A stretch of DNA of 64,000 nt from Desulfobacter hydrogenophilus (GTDB lineage: Bacteria > Desulfobacterota > Desulfobacteria > Desulfobacterales > Desulfobacteraceae): the NCBI RefSeq assembly GCF_004319545.1, contig NZ_CP036313.1, positions 3,908,501 through 3,972,500 on the forward strand, read 5' to 3'. How positions within the stretch are numbered: the stretch's first letter is position 1; the number at the start of each line of letters is the position of its first letter. The notes beneath the pieces were generated by a model, which worked only from the letters and a program-made list of their open reading frames with translations, was not told the DNA's origin and ran no database searches. The translations under genes and the position numbers were made by a program. This document shows, piece by piece, positions 1 through 8,258 of this stretch.

Positions 1-298
1 AACCGGGCAAGCCGCTGCCGGAAGGGTTCTAGGCCGGATGGCCAGCCACCAGTGGTATAGATTCATAATATGTTCCACCTGTTTTCTTGTAATCTTTTAA
101 TAAATAATAGCAAAGCAAATACGCTGGTTGCAGTCGGTTTGTCAAGCCGGGGACTGAAATGTCTAATTTAGTATTGAAATCACAGCCCCTAATGGATAAA
201 TTCGGTATAAGCTGGGATGGATTTTGCTGAGTACGCACGAGGCAAGAAAGATATTCTTTGATAAAGTTGATTTTAAAATTTAAATATTGGGGCTTTTA
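1..298. other. Left edge without a recognisable gene
   Basis: I see no gene I can support here. A 69-codon minus-strand open frame (29-238) has no family resemblance that I recognise and no clear ribosome binding site. The stretch before the cupin gene is AT-rich and may hold its promoter, but no convincing -35/-10 pair stands out. Confidence 0.4.
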
Positions 299-640
299 AT
301 GGCTAACCTGTTTGAAAATATCCCTGATAACTTGGCGGCTGAACACTTTACTGATTTGATCAAAGGGGAAAATATTCGGATAGAACGTATTGTTTCTTTG
401 GGTCATACTTCGCCTGAATTCGGTTGGTATAGCCAAGATGAAAATGAGTGGGTGATTGTATTAGAAGGTTCTGGTACAATTCTATTCGAAAACGGAATTG
501 AACGAGTTTTAAATAAAGGGGATTATCTCAACATTCCGGCTCATACAAAACATAAGGTCATTCGAACCGATCCTAATAACATAACCATTTGGTTAGCTGT
601 TTTTTATTGTAACTCTCTTATTGTTGACACTCTCTTTTGA
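299..640 (+). CDS. Small cupin-domain protein
   Basis: This encodes a single-domain cupin of about 113 residues. The cupin fold is suggested by a strand pattern with WVIVLEGSG near residues 52-60, the GDYLNIPAHTKH segment near 81-92 (glycine, proline and histidines typical of the second cupin motif) and TIWLAVFY close to the end. Small cupins of this type usually stop right after the last strand. Here a tail of about ten residues (CNSLIVDTLF) follows, which may mean the native stop has drifted. The frame could begin at a TTG at 287, but the ATG at 299 gives the MANLFENIP start usual for such proteins. Ligand and role are unknown. The gene stands alone beside an IS4-type transposase facing the other way. 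Confidence 0.75.
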   Translation: MANLFENIPDNLAAEHFTDLIKGENIRIERIVSLGHTSPEFGWYSQDENEWVIVLEGSGTILFENGIERVLNKGDYLNIPAHTKHKVIRTDPNNITIWLAVFYCNSLIVDTLF

Positions 641-783
641 CCGGATACCTTTTATAAAGTCAAGAACCAGGAAATAAGAGTAGGGTAGAATCGATATCAA
701 TCTTCTTATTATGTTTGCTTTTACTCGATGATCCAGTTTTTAAAAATTGACATGAGACCTCGCTGGCAGTTATTATCCCCATG

Positions 784-2214
784 CTAACAGAATGCTTTGT
801 ATTTTAATGATGGGGCGGATTGATAATTCCCCCAAGAATTTAGATTCATGTGCTTTTGAGAATCGTTTGCCTTTACAAAATGCTCTTTTAAAAATACCGA
901 GATCTGCTTGAAATGGGATTCTGGGTCATCACTATGAATGATTTGTTCGACAAAGGATAAGATGCAGTCAACTTTGACGGTGTCACATAGGCTGCCAACA
1001 GTTCTTGCGTGCAGTTTGTTATTTATCGAGGCCACCTGGTCAGGATGAAGCAGGAGACAATGATCAACCAACAGACTCAGGGTCAAACTTCTGTAAGACC
1101 CGTCTTCATCAGGTTGTTTGGTCAAATTTCCCCAGCCTTCATTCGTCTTATGGTCTTGAATAAAAACCTCTACTAACCATCTGAGTGTAAATGCGTCTAT
1201 GATATCAGGATATCGCCAGGTCAGATCCGAAGCGGCAAGATACCGATAGTCCTTTTCTCCAATGTATTTTATTGCAATGACAAATCTTTTTTTCTTATGA
1301 GCACACACATGTATTCTGGCACTTTTAATGAGTACAACAACCTCTTTACCTCCACGTACATGTATGGTCTTTTGAATTGGTTGAATATTTTTAAAATATG
1401 TTTCAACTGATTTTTTATCGCTCTTGAGTAAAATATTTTGATTGTACCTTATTTGGCTGATAACTTGGGCGTTTCCTGCAATTTTAGACGCTTCATCCAT
1501 GAACTCAGCATTCCCATATAAGGCATCTGCAACAATCGCTTCTATTTTTATTTCCGGGTGTTTCTCTACAAATATTTTTAAAAGAGCCTTGGCAATCATT
1601 GGAATGGTAGGATATTCTTCTGAGCGCACCGGTTTTTTTGGGCGTTCTGATTTTGGTACGCCAGCCTTTTTTAATCTTTTATCCTCCTTGGTCCATTCGC
1701 TGATTTTTGGATCAGGAATATGAAAGGCGTAGCCAATTGGAAAGCTGAGTTTTGGTGTTATCAACACCAAAAATACTAAGCCTTGCCCCATGCAAAAACC
1801 ACCCGTTGATTTGTCTTTTATTTTGTGGACTCCAAAAATTTTTGTTGTGCATTTACTACGCTTTTTATCGGAATCATCAATACTGACAACACCTTTGGTA
1901 ATGCCATATACTTTGAAAATAATTTTAAGGCTGAGATGAAACAGATGCTCCCAAGCAATTTTAGAATGGCGAAACATCCAGGAAAGAGCTGTAGTTTTAT
2001 ACAATCCCACACTGATACGTGAAAAAGCAGCCCAATTGATGCTGCTGGTCAAGATGATTCCAGTGATGCAGAAACCCAGCCAGAATTTTTGTGATTTGCT
2101 TAAGGTCATTCCTGGGGATGACTGTGTTAATTCAGTATTCAGTGAATCAGTATACTTTTCAACAAACGGCAACAGCTTATTTATTAACACATCCGCCTCA
2201 TTCCTTATTTTCAT
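784..2214 (-). CDS. IS4-type DDE transposase
   Basis: This is a DDE transposase of about 476 residues that would cut and rejoin its own element's ends. The acidic triad is visible as GVVSIDDSDKKRSK (first D), EAIVADALYGNAEF (second D) and RWLVEVFIQDHK (E in the C-terminal motif). Length and motif order fit IS4-like/DDE_Tnp_1 transposases. I chose the ATG at 2,214 (MKIRNEADVL); an upstream TTG at 2,253 would add 13 residues, and neither has a strong ribosome binding site. I could not find convincing terminal inverted repeats. Inverted aaggctgg/ccagcctt copies near 2,281 and 2,345 may belong to the right end. The frame is intact, so the protein could be active. Confidence 0.85.
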   Translation of the reverse strand: MKIRNEADVLINKLLPFVEKYTDSLNTELTQSSPGMTLSKSQKFWLGFCITGIILTSSINWAAFSRISVGLYKTTALSWMFRHSKIAWEHLFHLSLKIIFKVYGITKGVVSIDDSDKKRSKCTTKIFGVHKIKDKSTGGFCMGQGLVFLVLITPKLSFPIGYAFHIPDPKISEWTKEDKRLKKAGVPKSERPKKPVRSEEYPTIPMIAKALLKIFVEKHPEIKIEAIVADALYGNAEFMDEASKIAGNAQVISQIRYNQNILLKSDKKSVETYFKNIQPIQKTIHVRGGKEVVVLIKSARIHVCAHKKKRFVIAIKYIGEKDYRYLAASDLTWRYPDIIDAFTLRWLVEVFIQDHKTNEGWGNLTKQPDEDGSYRSLTLSLLVDHCLLLHPDQVASINNKLHARTVGSLCDTVKVDCILSFVEQIIHSDDPESHFKQISVFLKEHFVKANDSQKHMNLNSWGNYQSAPSLKYKAFC

Positions 2215-2477
2215 AAATGAGGTGTTATACTGCAATTGAACTATTGTATTCAAATAACATTTATTTTACTCTGCTCATTGAAGGCTGGCCAACCGATGAG
2301 TGAGATATCAGTTTGGAAAATTGGTATTATAGCATCGACTTGACCAGCCTTTGCATTTTTCAATACTGATTACCTGTTCTTCCCTCAAAAAAACTGGATC
2401 ATCGAGTTTTAGCATATATCGTATATGATAAAAGAAGATTAGTACCAATCCAAAAACATCAAAATAGGATTGCCTAA

Positions 2478-2843
2478 ATGATAGAAATGATAGATATTGG
2501 CATGGCCGATGCCATCGCTTATCGAATAGAAGGCAAGATCACAGAAGAAGAAATGAAAACAGTTCTTGCTGTTTTTAAAGAAAAAATCGAGAAGAATGAA
2601 AAACTGATAGTTTATCAGGAAGTTGTGAGTATCGGCGGAGCAGACTTCGACGCGCTGATAGACAAATTTAAGTTCTTTCTTGAAGTTGGGCTGTCCCATT
2701 TCAGTAGAATTGCCGTCGTCACGCATAAAAAATGGATTCATAAGCTTGTGGATTTGGAGGGTAAACTTTTTAAGGGTATTGAAATGAGAGGGTTTCCAAA
2801 GGAAGAGAAAGACCAAGCGCTTAAATTTTTGAAAAATGGTTAA
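2478..2843 (+). CDS. SpoIIAA-like (STAS-fold) protein
   Basis: This encodes a 121-residue protein resembling the SpoIIAA-like family (PF11964 type), a relative of STAS domains. The pattern is a first strand (AIAYRIEGKITEEE), a helix with charged residues, the strand LIVYQEVVSIGGAD, a helix (DALIDKFKFFLE) and the HFSRIAVVTHKKWI segment, ending with GFPKEEKDQALKFLK. Such proteins are cytosolic and often stand alone; their role is poorly defined. The start ATG at 2,478 is preceded by AGGATTGCCTAA, a weak but acceptable ribosome binding site. The gene is isolated between an IS4-type element and a diverged island end, so it may be part of a remnant segment. Confidence 0.7.
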   Translation: MIEMIDIGMADAIAYRIEGKITEEEMKTVLAVFKEKIEKNEKLIVYQEVVSIGGADFDALIDKFKFFLEVGLSHFSRIAVVTHKKWIHKLVDLEGKLFKGIEMRGFPKEEKDQALKFLKNG

Positions 2844-3346
2844 TACATGTTAAAGCATCAGACAATTCATTGAAAAAGCGTTGAACTGTTTCAGCAGCAT
2901 CCTGTTGGGTCAGATTTCCCCGTTTACTAAACTTTAGTACTACCAGTGCTTCCAGAGTGAGCGCTGGTCATGGCCGGCAATAACGATGGATGGGGGCGTT
3001 GACTACTTCTGATATTGATGTGACAGATTCAAATCTTATTAACGTATAATCAGAACCCAAAAACGGAATTATTCCAAGCTCTGGGTACTGGTTTTTTTTA
3101 TTCCGAGCCGCTACATTTAATGATTGGCATAATTGTCAATATTATATTACTTTTTTTACTTAATAATTCGATAATTAATTATCGAATACCACCCCCTCCC
3201 TTACCCACATAAAATCATAACATTCTGTATATAAAGAAGTTTTAATAATGGTACTTATATTGCGTTAGAACTATTATTAAGAATAAAAAATTTTGAGATT
3301 TAAGCCAGGAAGTTAAAGTTGAAAACATCATTGATATGGAGGTGTC
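2844..3346. other. Intergenic stretch with an inverted, diverged copy of the island left end
   Basis: No gene is visible. Bases about 2,995-3,125 read as an inverted, degraded copy of the left end shared by the two islands (compare 29,208-29,330): gcgttgactacttctgatat, attattaacgtataa-like and attccgagccgctac match the reverse complement of that end in the same order. The remainder is AT-rich. A good ribosome binding site (ggaggtgtc) sits at its right edge for the next gene. Confidence 0.6.
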
Positions 3347-3640
3347 ATGGAAATAAAAAAAGAGCAAGTTGACCATATCTTTAAACAGTGCAAAGATACT
3401 GAAGAAGCCTTGATTGACCTTTATAAACTGATTTTGCCAGACTGGGAACAAATCAAAACATCAAAAGGTTCTCCGCTGATCGGTAAAGACGGTTGGCTGT
3501 ATATCTGCGAATGTTTTATCAGATTAAGCAAACCTACAAATAACGGTTTCCCCGGATTATGGCTTAAAAAAGGTTTTGACAGTAGCGATCATCTGCCAAT
3601 GTGGACGGTTGATTTAAACCATTTTTATCCGATTTATTAA
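3347..3640 (+). CDS. Hypothetical 97-aa protein
   Basis: I do not recognise this protein. It is a soluble 97-residue product with a charged N-terminal helix (MEIKKEQVDHIFKQCKDTEE) and a C-terminal half rich in aromatics (DGWLYICECFIRL, GFPGLWLKKGF, MWTVDLNHFYPIY). No signal peptide, membrane segment or metal motif is seen. Translation is well supported by GGAGGTGTC six bases or so before the ATG. It is followed closely by the N-terminal remnant of an IS1-like transposase, so it may mark genuine host or island sequence next to the insertion. Confidence 0.6.
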   Translation: MEIKKEQVDHIFKQCKDTEEALIDLYKLILPDWEQIKTSKGSPLIGKDGWLYICECFIRLSKPTNNGFPGLWLKKGFDSSDHLPMWTVDLNHFYPIY

Positions 3641-3784
3641 AATTAACCAGAGGAGCATAAAGGGGACTGGTTCAGTTTAATAAGAAATGTATCTATTTGG
3701 AAATATTAAATAAGGTAGCTTTACAAGCTCATGAAAAGAGTGTAGGTTACGGCCATTCTAAATTGATATGGTAAGGAGTAGATT

Positions 3785-4100
3785 ATGACCCTGTTTGCAT
3801 GTAAACGCCCTGATTGCTCGTCTGAAAATATCCGGTTTGACTATAGTTATAATACACTTGTGGTGGCGGTCGACAAATGCGTCTTTGCATTTCCTGTGGA
3901 TCGCCATTTTCAGAAACAAAAAATACTTTCTTGGAAGGCCTAAGAACACCTGTCAGTGCTAAAAACAGTCTCATTTCTTGGGGAAAAATTTTTTGGCTTA
4001 AAGCATACGTTGCTTATCTATTAAATGTCACACTCATTCATCCAGTCAGTTATTGAAGGCGATGAATTTTATACAAAAGTTAATAAAAATACTCCCGCAT
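3785..4100 (+). pseudogene. IS1-like transposase, N-terminal remnant
   Basis: This is a broken N-terminal part of an IS1-like transposase. The first frame reads MTLFACKRPDCSSENIRFDY, a zinc-ribbon half with a CxxxxC pair. A frameshift near 3,875 is needed to continue with LCISCGSPFSETKNTFLEGL, the second cysteine pair and the following conserved segment. A further frame then gives VIEGDEFYTKVNKNTPA before a TGA near 4,100. The start has a good ribosome binding site (AAGGAGTAGATT). The central part of the same transposase resumes at about 7,020 beyond the inserted 22-bp-IR element, so the two pieces were once one gene. Confidence 0.7.
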
Positions 4101-4221
4101 GATCAACGACAATTATTTTTTCCCCTCGCATTGAATCGCACAAAATGTAACCGCACTGTATCTATTGCCTCACGAATAATGTTACCCAAAACAGATTATA
4201 AAAATATGTGGAGGGTAGATT

Positions 4222-5850
4222 GTGAGGTCACTAATGAGTTTTCAAGCAAAAAGAGAATTGTTGGCAAATGTTGCTCCCCGATATAGGGAAGAAAATAAGA
4301 AGCACAAATCAGTTATTTTGAACGAATTCATTTTAGCAACTGGATACTCGCGTAAATATGCAATCCGGTTACTGTCTTTAAAAGAGTTACCGGTTGTGAG
4401 AAGAATTAAAAAGCCACGGCCAAGAATTTATAACAGTGACGTTCAAGAAGCATTGAAAATTGCCTGGGCGGCTTCAAACTATATCGCCTCAAAAAGGCTT
4501 GCCCCGTTTTTGAAGGATCTGGTGCCGACTTTGGAACGTTACGGACACCTTGAACTTAACGACGAAACCCGTTCTCAACTTATTTCAATAAGCCCCGCAA
4601 CGATTGACCGAATTTTAAAACCAATAAGAAACAATGGCCTGAATATGAGTACAACCAAACCCGGAAAACTTCTTAAACATCAGATTCCGATAAGAACATT
4701 TACTGATTGGGAGGAAGATGAGCCTGGTTTTTTTGAGGCTGACCTGGTAGCACATTGTGGCTGGAGCATGGAAGGAGAATTTCTTTATACATTGGTTTTG
4801 ACAGATATCGCCACAGGTTGGGTCGAGTGTATTGCTCTACCATACCGCAGTGGTTCTGCTGTTATTCATGCTTTGGATAAAGCCCAGGAATTGATACCTT
4901 TTCCAATATTAGGGATTGATACTGATAACGGAACTGAGTTCATCAATACTGAATTGATCCGTTATTGCGAAAAAGAAAAGATAACTTTTACCAGGGGAAG
5001 AGCATATAAGAAAAACGATCAGTGTTATGTTGAGCAGAAAAACGGAATAGTTGTAAGGCAGATAGTCGGGTACGATCGTTTTGAAGGTCACCATGCTTAT
5101 ATGCAACTCTCTGAGTTATATCGGGCAGTACGCCTTTATGTGAATTTCTTCCAACCTTCAATGAAGCTGAAAAAAAAATGGCGAGATAACAGCAAAATAA
5201 AGAAAACATATGATGCTGCACAAACCCCATTTCAAAGGTTGAAACAAGCCGTCCAGATCCAAAAGGAAACAAATGAAAAGCTGGAATTGGTAAACTATTC
5301 TTTGGATCCGGTTCTTCTGTTAAAGCAAATTCAGTTTTTACAGGATGCGCTGTGGAAACATGTAACTTTGGCGAAACAACCTTCCTCCGGTAAAAATGAA
5401 GATAGGCAGCCTCTATACGGTTTTAAATTACCATTAACTACGGAAGAGCCTACTGAAAAAAACAATGACAATTTGATTTTAGAACCTGGCATTATAAAAA
5501 GGAGGCAGTATAGGAAAACGGAAAAACCGCGTGCCAAGCACTGGTGGCGAACCAGGAAGGATCCTTTTGAAGATGCTTGGGATGAGGTCTGTTCATGGTT
5601 GGAGAATGATCCTGAAAAGACCGCCAAATCAATGCTTTCAAAACTTCAGGAAAAATATCCAGGACAATACACAAAGGGGCAGCTGAGGACTTTACAGCGG
5701 CGGGTCAAAGCCTGGAGGGAAAAAGCCATTATTACATATGATGATAATCTTTTAAAACGTAATCCTTTGGCTGAAGATACCAGAATCGGGGACCTCAAAG
5801 CTATAACAGTGGATACCCAAAAAATGGAAAAGGGAAAGCTTACTGTATAA
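4222..5850 (+). CDS. rve/integrase-core transposase
   Basis: This is a transposase of 542 residues with a retroviral-integrase-type (rve) core. An N-terminal helix-turn-helix region is suggested by FILATGYSRKYAIRLLSL. Catalytic acids are visible in FFEADLVAHCG (about residue 173), LGIDTDNGTEF (about 232) and DQCYVEQKNG (about 273). A basic C-terminal half follows (RRQYRKTEKPRAKHWWR), then a segment common in this ISNCY-like group that ends in GQLRTLQRRVKAWR. The GTG at 4,222 is preferred because GGAGGG lies six bases upstream; an ATG at 4,234 is the alternative. It acts on the element bounded by the 22-bp inverted repeats and is probably complete. Confidence 0.88.
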   Translation: MRSLMSFQAKRELLANVAPRYREENKKHKSVILNEFILATGYSRKYAIRLLSLKELPVVRRIKKPRPRIYNSDVQEALKIAWAASNYIASKRLAPFLKDLVPTLERYGHLELNDETRSQLISISPATIDRILKPIRNNGLNMSTTKPGKLLKHQIPIRTFTDWEEDEPGFFEADLVAHCGWSMEGEFLYTLVLTDIATGWVECIALPYRSGSAVIHALDKAQELIPFPILGIDTDNGTEFINTELIRYCEKEKITFTRGRAYKKNDQCYVEQKNGIVVRQIVGYDRFEGHHAYMQLSELYRAVRLYVNFFQPSMKLKKKWRDNSKIKKTYDAAQTPFQRLKQAVQIQKETNEKLELVNYSLDPVLLLKQIQFLQDALWKHVTLAKQPSSGKNEDRQPLYGFKLPLTTEEPTEKNNDNLILEPGIIKRRQYRKTEKPRAKHWWRTRKDPFEDAWDEVCSWLENDPEKTAKSMLSKLQEKYPGQYTKGQLRTLQRRVKAWREKAIITYDDNLLKRNPLAEDTRIGDLKAITVDTQKMEKGKLTV

Positions 5851-6125
5851 TAACGGTACGTTTGGAACTATATAAACAATGTCAGTGCTATGGTGCTAAA
5901 ATAATGAAAAAAAAAGATGATGATATTCATCCTGTACCATCAGAAAGCATCATCGTAACACATGACAGGGCCGGCTTAGTGGAAAATCCCCTTTAATATC
6001 AAAGGGATGATAAACTGTCATTTTTTATGCAAAAATCACCTATTTTTTTTGTAAAGCGTATTACAGTTATCTAAAGCGCTGAATTGGCGACACTCTTGAA
6101 GCATTTATATTAAAAAGGAGAGGAT
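5851..6125. other. Spacer inside the 22-bp-IR element
   Basis: A 30-codon frame at about 5,904 (MKKKDDDIHPVPSESI...) lacks a ribosome binding site and a recognisable family. Otherwise the stretch is AT-rich and seems non-coding. AAAAAGGAGAGGAT at its right edge is the ribosome binding site of the next, broken gene. Confidence 0.4.
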
Positions 6126-6305
6126 ATGCGTGGCGGATATAGAGGAAAACTAAAACCGAAGTTGCCGGCACATCTAAAGCGAGTTCGCGTGAACGCTCGA
6201 ATTCAGCAGTAGATGCTTGATGAGCTCAAAAGAAGAGGTGAGGTTGGGATAGTTTTGGAATCTATATTGATTGAAGCCGGTTTTAAGTATCAACCAGAAA
6301 AATGA
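6126..6305 (+). pseudogene. Small DNA-binding-like protein interrupted by in-frame TAG
   Basis: A 59-residue frame begins MRGGYRGKLKPKLPAHLKRV after a strong ribosome binding site (AAGGAGAGGAT) and ends SILIEAGFKYQPEK before TGA at 6,303. It carries an in-frame TAG at codon 29 (6,210-6,212), between RIQQ and MLDELKRRGE. The pattern matches short basic, ribbon-helix-helix-like proteins common in deltaproteobacteria, where a tryptophan (TGG) usually stands at this place (QW-M-LDELK). The simplest reading is a G-to-A nonsense change. Readthrough of UAG is the alternative and gains some weight because katG in this window also carries one in-frame TAG. Confidence 0.55.
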
Positions 6306-7021
6306 AGAAAGACTGATACCCTTGGCAGCCCTACGGAATATTTGTTTCGCACTATGGTGCGACCCCTTCAGGGGGACCCTACCGGGGGTTTCAGATTTAG
6401 AATCTGAAAGCAACTGGACTCCGCTGCGCTCCGGATTAGGCCCAGGTCAAAACAGAAAGGCTTGGTTTAATATGCTTTTTACCTTCAAATACCAGCCCCT
6501 TTTTTAAGGGAGCACTACACGAGTCAATGTTTTTTTCGGTTTCCAAAAATCTTTTTCCCTTGGCCGCTTACAAATGCCATGGTTTAACCAAAATCATACT
6601 TCACCGAAAAAAGCCCTGGAAGGAAAAAAAGATTTTCGGACCCTCCGAAAAAAACATTGACTCGCTCCGCTTATCCCTTTTTAGGGGCGTGGGATTTGAA
6701 GGAAAAAAGCTGCTGAAACACGAGATAGCGGGATAGAAATCAAAATAGCAAGGGTAATCTGGCAAGAAAGAAGGTCGTTATCATCAAATTTGACAAAGGA
6801 TTATAGAAAAATGTAACTTAAAAAAAGTCAAAATCGGTCTTGACATTGGGTCCACTTCATATCAACCTGAAAATACAAAAAGGCAACGTAATAAAAAAGT
6901 TTGATTTTAATACAGAAGTCAGTATGTTAAAAATTGAATAATAACCCAGAAATAATACCCTCTTGTCGGTAACATTATTCGTGAGGCAACAAATCAGGTA
7001 TGGTATGATTTATTCATGAGG
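6306..7021. repeat. Hairpin-rich non-coding stretch with a long imperfect inverted repeat
   Basis: Positions 6,520-6,539 and 6,645-6,664 are a perfect 20-bp inverted repeat (cgagtcaatgtttttttcgg). Weaker pairing continues inwards (tccaaaaatctttttccc against ggaaaaaaagattttcgga) and outwards (ccccttttttaaggg against ccctttttagggg), so the whole structure spans about 6,494-6,690. Just upstream lie shorter hairpins (gcactatggtgc, ccccttcaggggg, tttcagatttagaatctgaaa). No protein is supported. It could fold as one large hairpin in RNA or be a MITE. Confidence 0.6.
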
Positions 7022-7345
7022 CAATACGGGCGGGAATTATAATTGACGTTCATCACCCGCAATAGAATTGAACGGCTGGTTGAGCTCATCGAAAAAACTG
7101 AAGACCTTACCCTGGTAACAGATGATGAACGCCGATATGGTAAAATCCTCTTTGAAATTTGTCATGAATTTTTAAGGACCGGTAAAGTTGGACGACCCCG
7201 AAAAACTTTAAAAAAAGGCGTCATTGTCAGAGTCAAAAACAAAGGTTCTCAGGCTCATAAAAAAGGTCGGAAAAAACCCAAAGATCAAACAACATGCCCT
7301 GTTCACCCTGAAACTTCAAATAACATTTTAGACAATTATTGTCTC
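7022..7345 (+). pseudogene. IS1-like transposase, central remnant
   Basis: This is the continuation of the IS1-like transposase whose N-terminal piece lies at 3,785. Conserved text such as ELIEKTEDLTLVTDDERRYG, FEICHEFLRTGKVGRPRK, VRVKNKGSQAHKKGRKKPK and CPVHPET belongs to the catalytic-core region of this family. The similarity stops near HPETSNNI at about 7,345 and is followed by unrelated codons running into the next repeat. The open frame has no credible own start (TTG at 7,043 without a ribosome binding site). The gene is thus split by the 22-bp-IR element and truncated at its 3' end. Confidence 0.7.
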
Positions 7346-7406
7346 CGAACTAAACTCAAATTACAACCACGGAAAATATTGGAGAGCCAAAAACAAAGGC
7401 TATCTC

Positions 7407-7694
7407 ATGACAAAAAAAGCGCAATTCAAAATAGACGGGCTGCTCAAATTGGAAAAAGTTGGTGACTACCTCAATCTGGTGGGCAAAAAGGTTAAACTGG
7501 TATTCAAGGAAAAAGATTCTGCACTGAATACCAAGGCGTTTTTAAAAGCGGATGTTGCTGGTTTGTCGGAAACAGGGACGCATCTATTATTGAAAAATGT
7601 AAAGGCAAGGAAATACATTTTCTTTTCAACCCAGATCAAAAAACGTATTGTACCGATAAACAATATTGCGATAATCCAAATTCTGGGTGAATAA
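7407..7694 (+). CDS. 95-aa Sm-like-fold small protein, copy 1
   Basis: This is a 95-residue protein found three times in the window (here, 28,423, and truncated at 49,224). An N-terminal stretch (GLLKLEKVGDYLNLVGKKVK) precedes a beta-rich core: KLVFKEKDSALN, ADVAGLSETGTHLLLKNVK, and RIVPINNIAIIQILGE. The order of strands, and an ending in which N-N-I leads into the last strand, resembles the Sm1/Sm2 motifs of Sm/Lsm-type beta-barrels. That is my inference, not a confirmed family. A weak AAAGG precedes the ATG. It is always followed by a conserved hairpin, a terminator and the tRNA-Arg 3' end, so it travels as the right-end gene of the island family. Confidence 0.65.
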   Translation: MTKKAQFKIDGLLKLEKVGDYLNLVGKKVKLVFKEKDSALNTKAFLKADVAGLSETGTHLLLKNVKARKYIFFSTQIKKRIVPINNIAIIQILGE

Positions 7695-7708
7695 GTAACG
7701 TTAGAATA

Positions 7709-7729
7709 GGATTGAATCCGTTTCAATCC
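7709..7729 (+). other. Conserved hairpin behind the 95-aa gene
   Basis: Here ggattgaa pairs with ttcaatcc around a tccgt loop. In the other two copies (28,725-28,745 and 49,443-49,463) the outer pair changes on both sides (agattgaa/ttcaatct). This is a compensatory change that supports a real stem in RNA. No U-run follows, so it is not an obvious intrinsic terminator. Confidence 0.5.
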
Positions 7730-7893
7730 CGTTCATGAAAAAGGGGATTCTCAACGTCATTTTTTGTTTTCTTGCTTTCTGCGAACTTGATATGTATCCC
7801 CAATTGGAACAACCAAAATTCCCAAAAAACCGGAAGAGGACCGGAGACACAAAAAAAGCCCTTGTGAGAATTTCCCAAGAGCCTTGCTGTTGG

Positions 7894-7938
7894 TGGTGCG
7901 CCCGACAGGATTCGAACCTGTGGCCTACGGATTAGAAG
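7894..7938. repeat. att site copy 1 (tRNA-Arg 3' end, 45 bp)
   Basis: This is an exact 45-bp match to the 3' portion of the tRNA-Arg gene at 49,629-49,673, from the encoded CCA through the T arm and the anticodon. To the right it continues with aacatgacactaacattc, island left-end sequence rather than the rest of a tRNA. This is the expected product of tyrosine-recombinase integration into the tRNA gene. Confidence 0.85.
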
Positions 7939-8258
7939 AACATGACACTAACATTCTTTTCGATAACGAATTTTCCATTTCTGAACTTCATTTTTAAGCA
8001 TTTTTTCATTTCACAAAACAGTTCGAAACGATGTGTGAAAAAATCAATTTTGCGTCACTCGAAACGGAAACAATATAATCCAAAATAAGATTCAATTCTT
8101 TTTCAGCTTCCAAAAAAATCATTTCTAAAGGACCGGAGGCGGACCGGAAAAGAATACGAACTATATTCCTCTTGGATTCAACAACGACCTGAATAAGAGA
8201 ATGAGTAAGTGTAGCGGTTCGGAATAATTTAATCCGGGCTCTGTTTATACGTTAATAA
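7939..8258. other. Shared island left end (copy 1)
   Basis: This is non-coding. It is nearly the same as 28,956-29,276. It holds paired ggaccgga motifs (near 8,129-8,148) that also occur in the right ends (near 28,844-28,861). They are candidates for arm-type integrase or excisionase binding sites. The last seven bases (ttaataa) are the target duplication of the inserted IS4-family element. Confidence 0.5.

Larger units (their letters stand above)
4165..6990 (+). mobile_element. IS-like element with perfect 22-bp inverted ends, inserted in the IS1-like transposase
   Basis: Positions 4,165-4,186 (ttgcctcacgaataatg...) and 6,969-6,990 (...attattcgtgaggcaa) are exact reverse complements over 22 bp. 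They enclose an rve-type transposase gene (4,222-5,850) and about 1.1 kb of other sequence: a broken small gene and a long palindrome. The element separates two halves of an IS1-like transposase. A further partial copy of the right end (attcatgaggcaatac) occurs near 7,011-7,026, so the true boundary could be slightly further right. No target duplication could be assigned. Confidence 0.65.

Noticed and set aside
29..238. 69-codon minus-strand ORF at the left edge
   Set aside because: No ribosome binding site and no known motif.
6494..6690. Retron msr-msd RNA
   Set aside because: No reverse transcriptase gene is found in or near the element.
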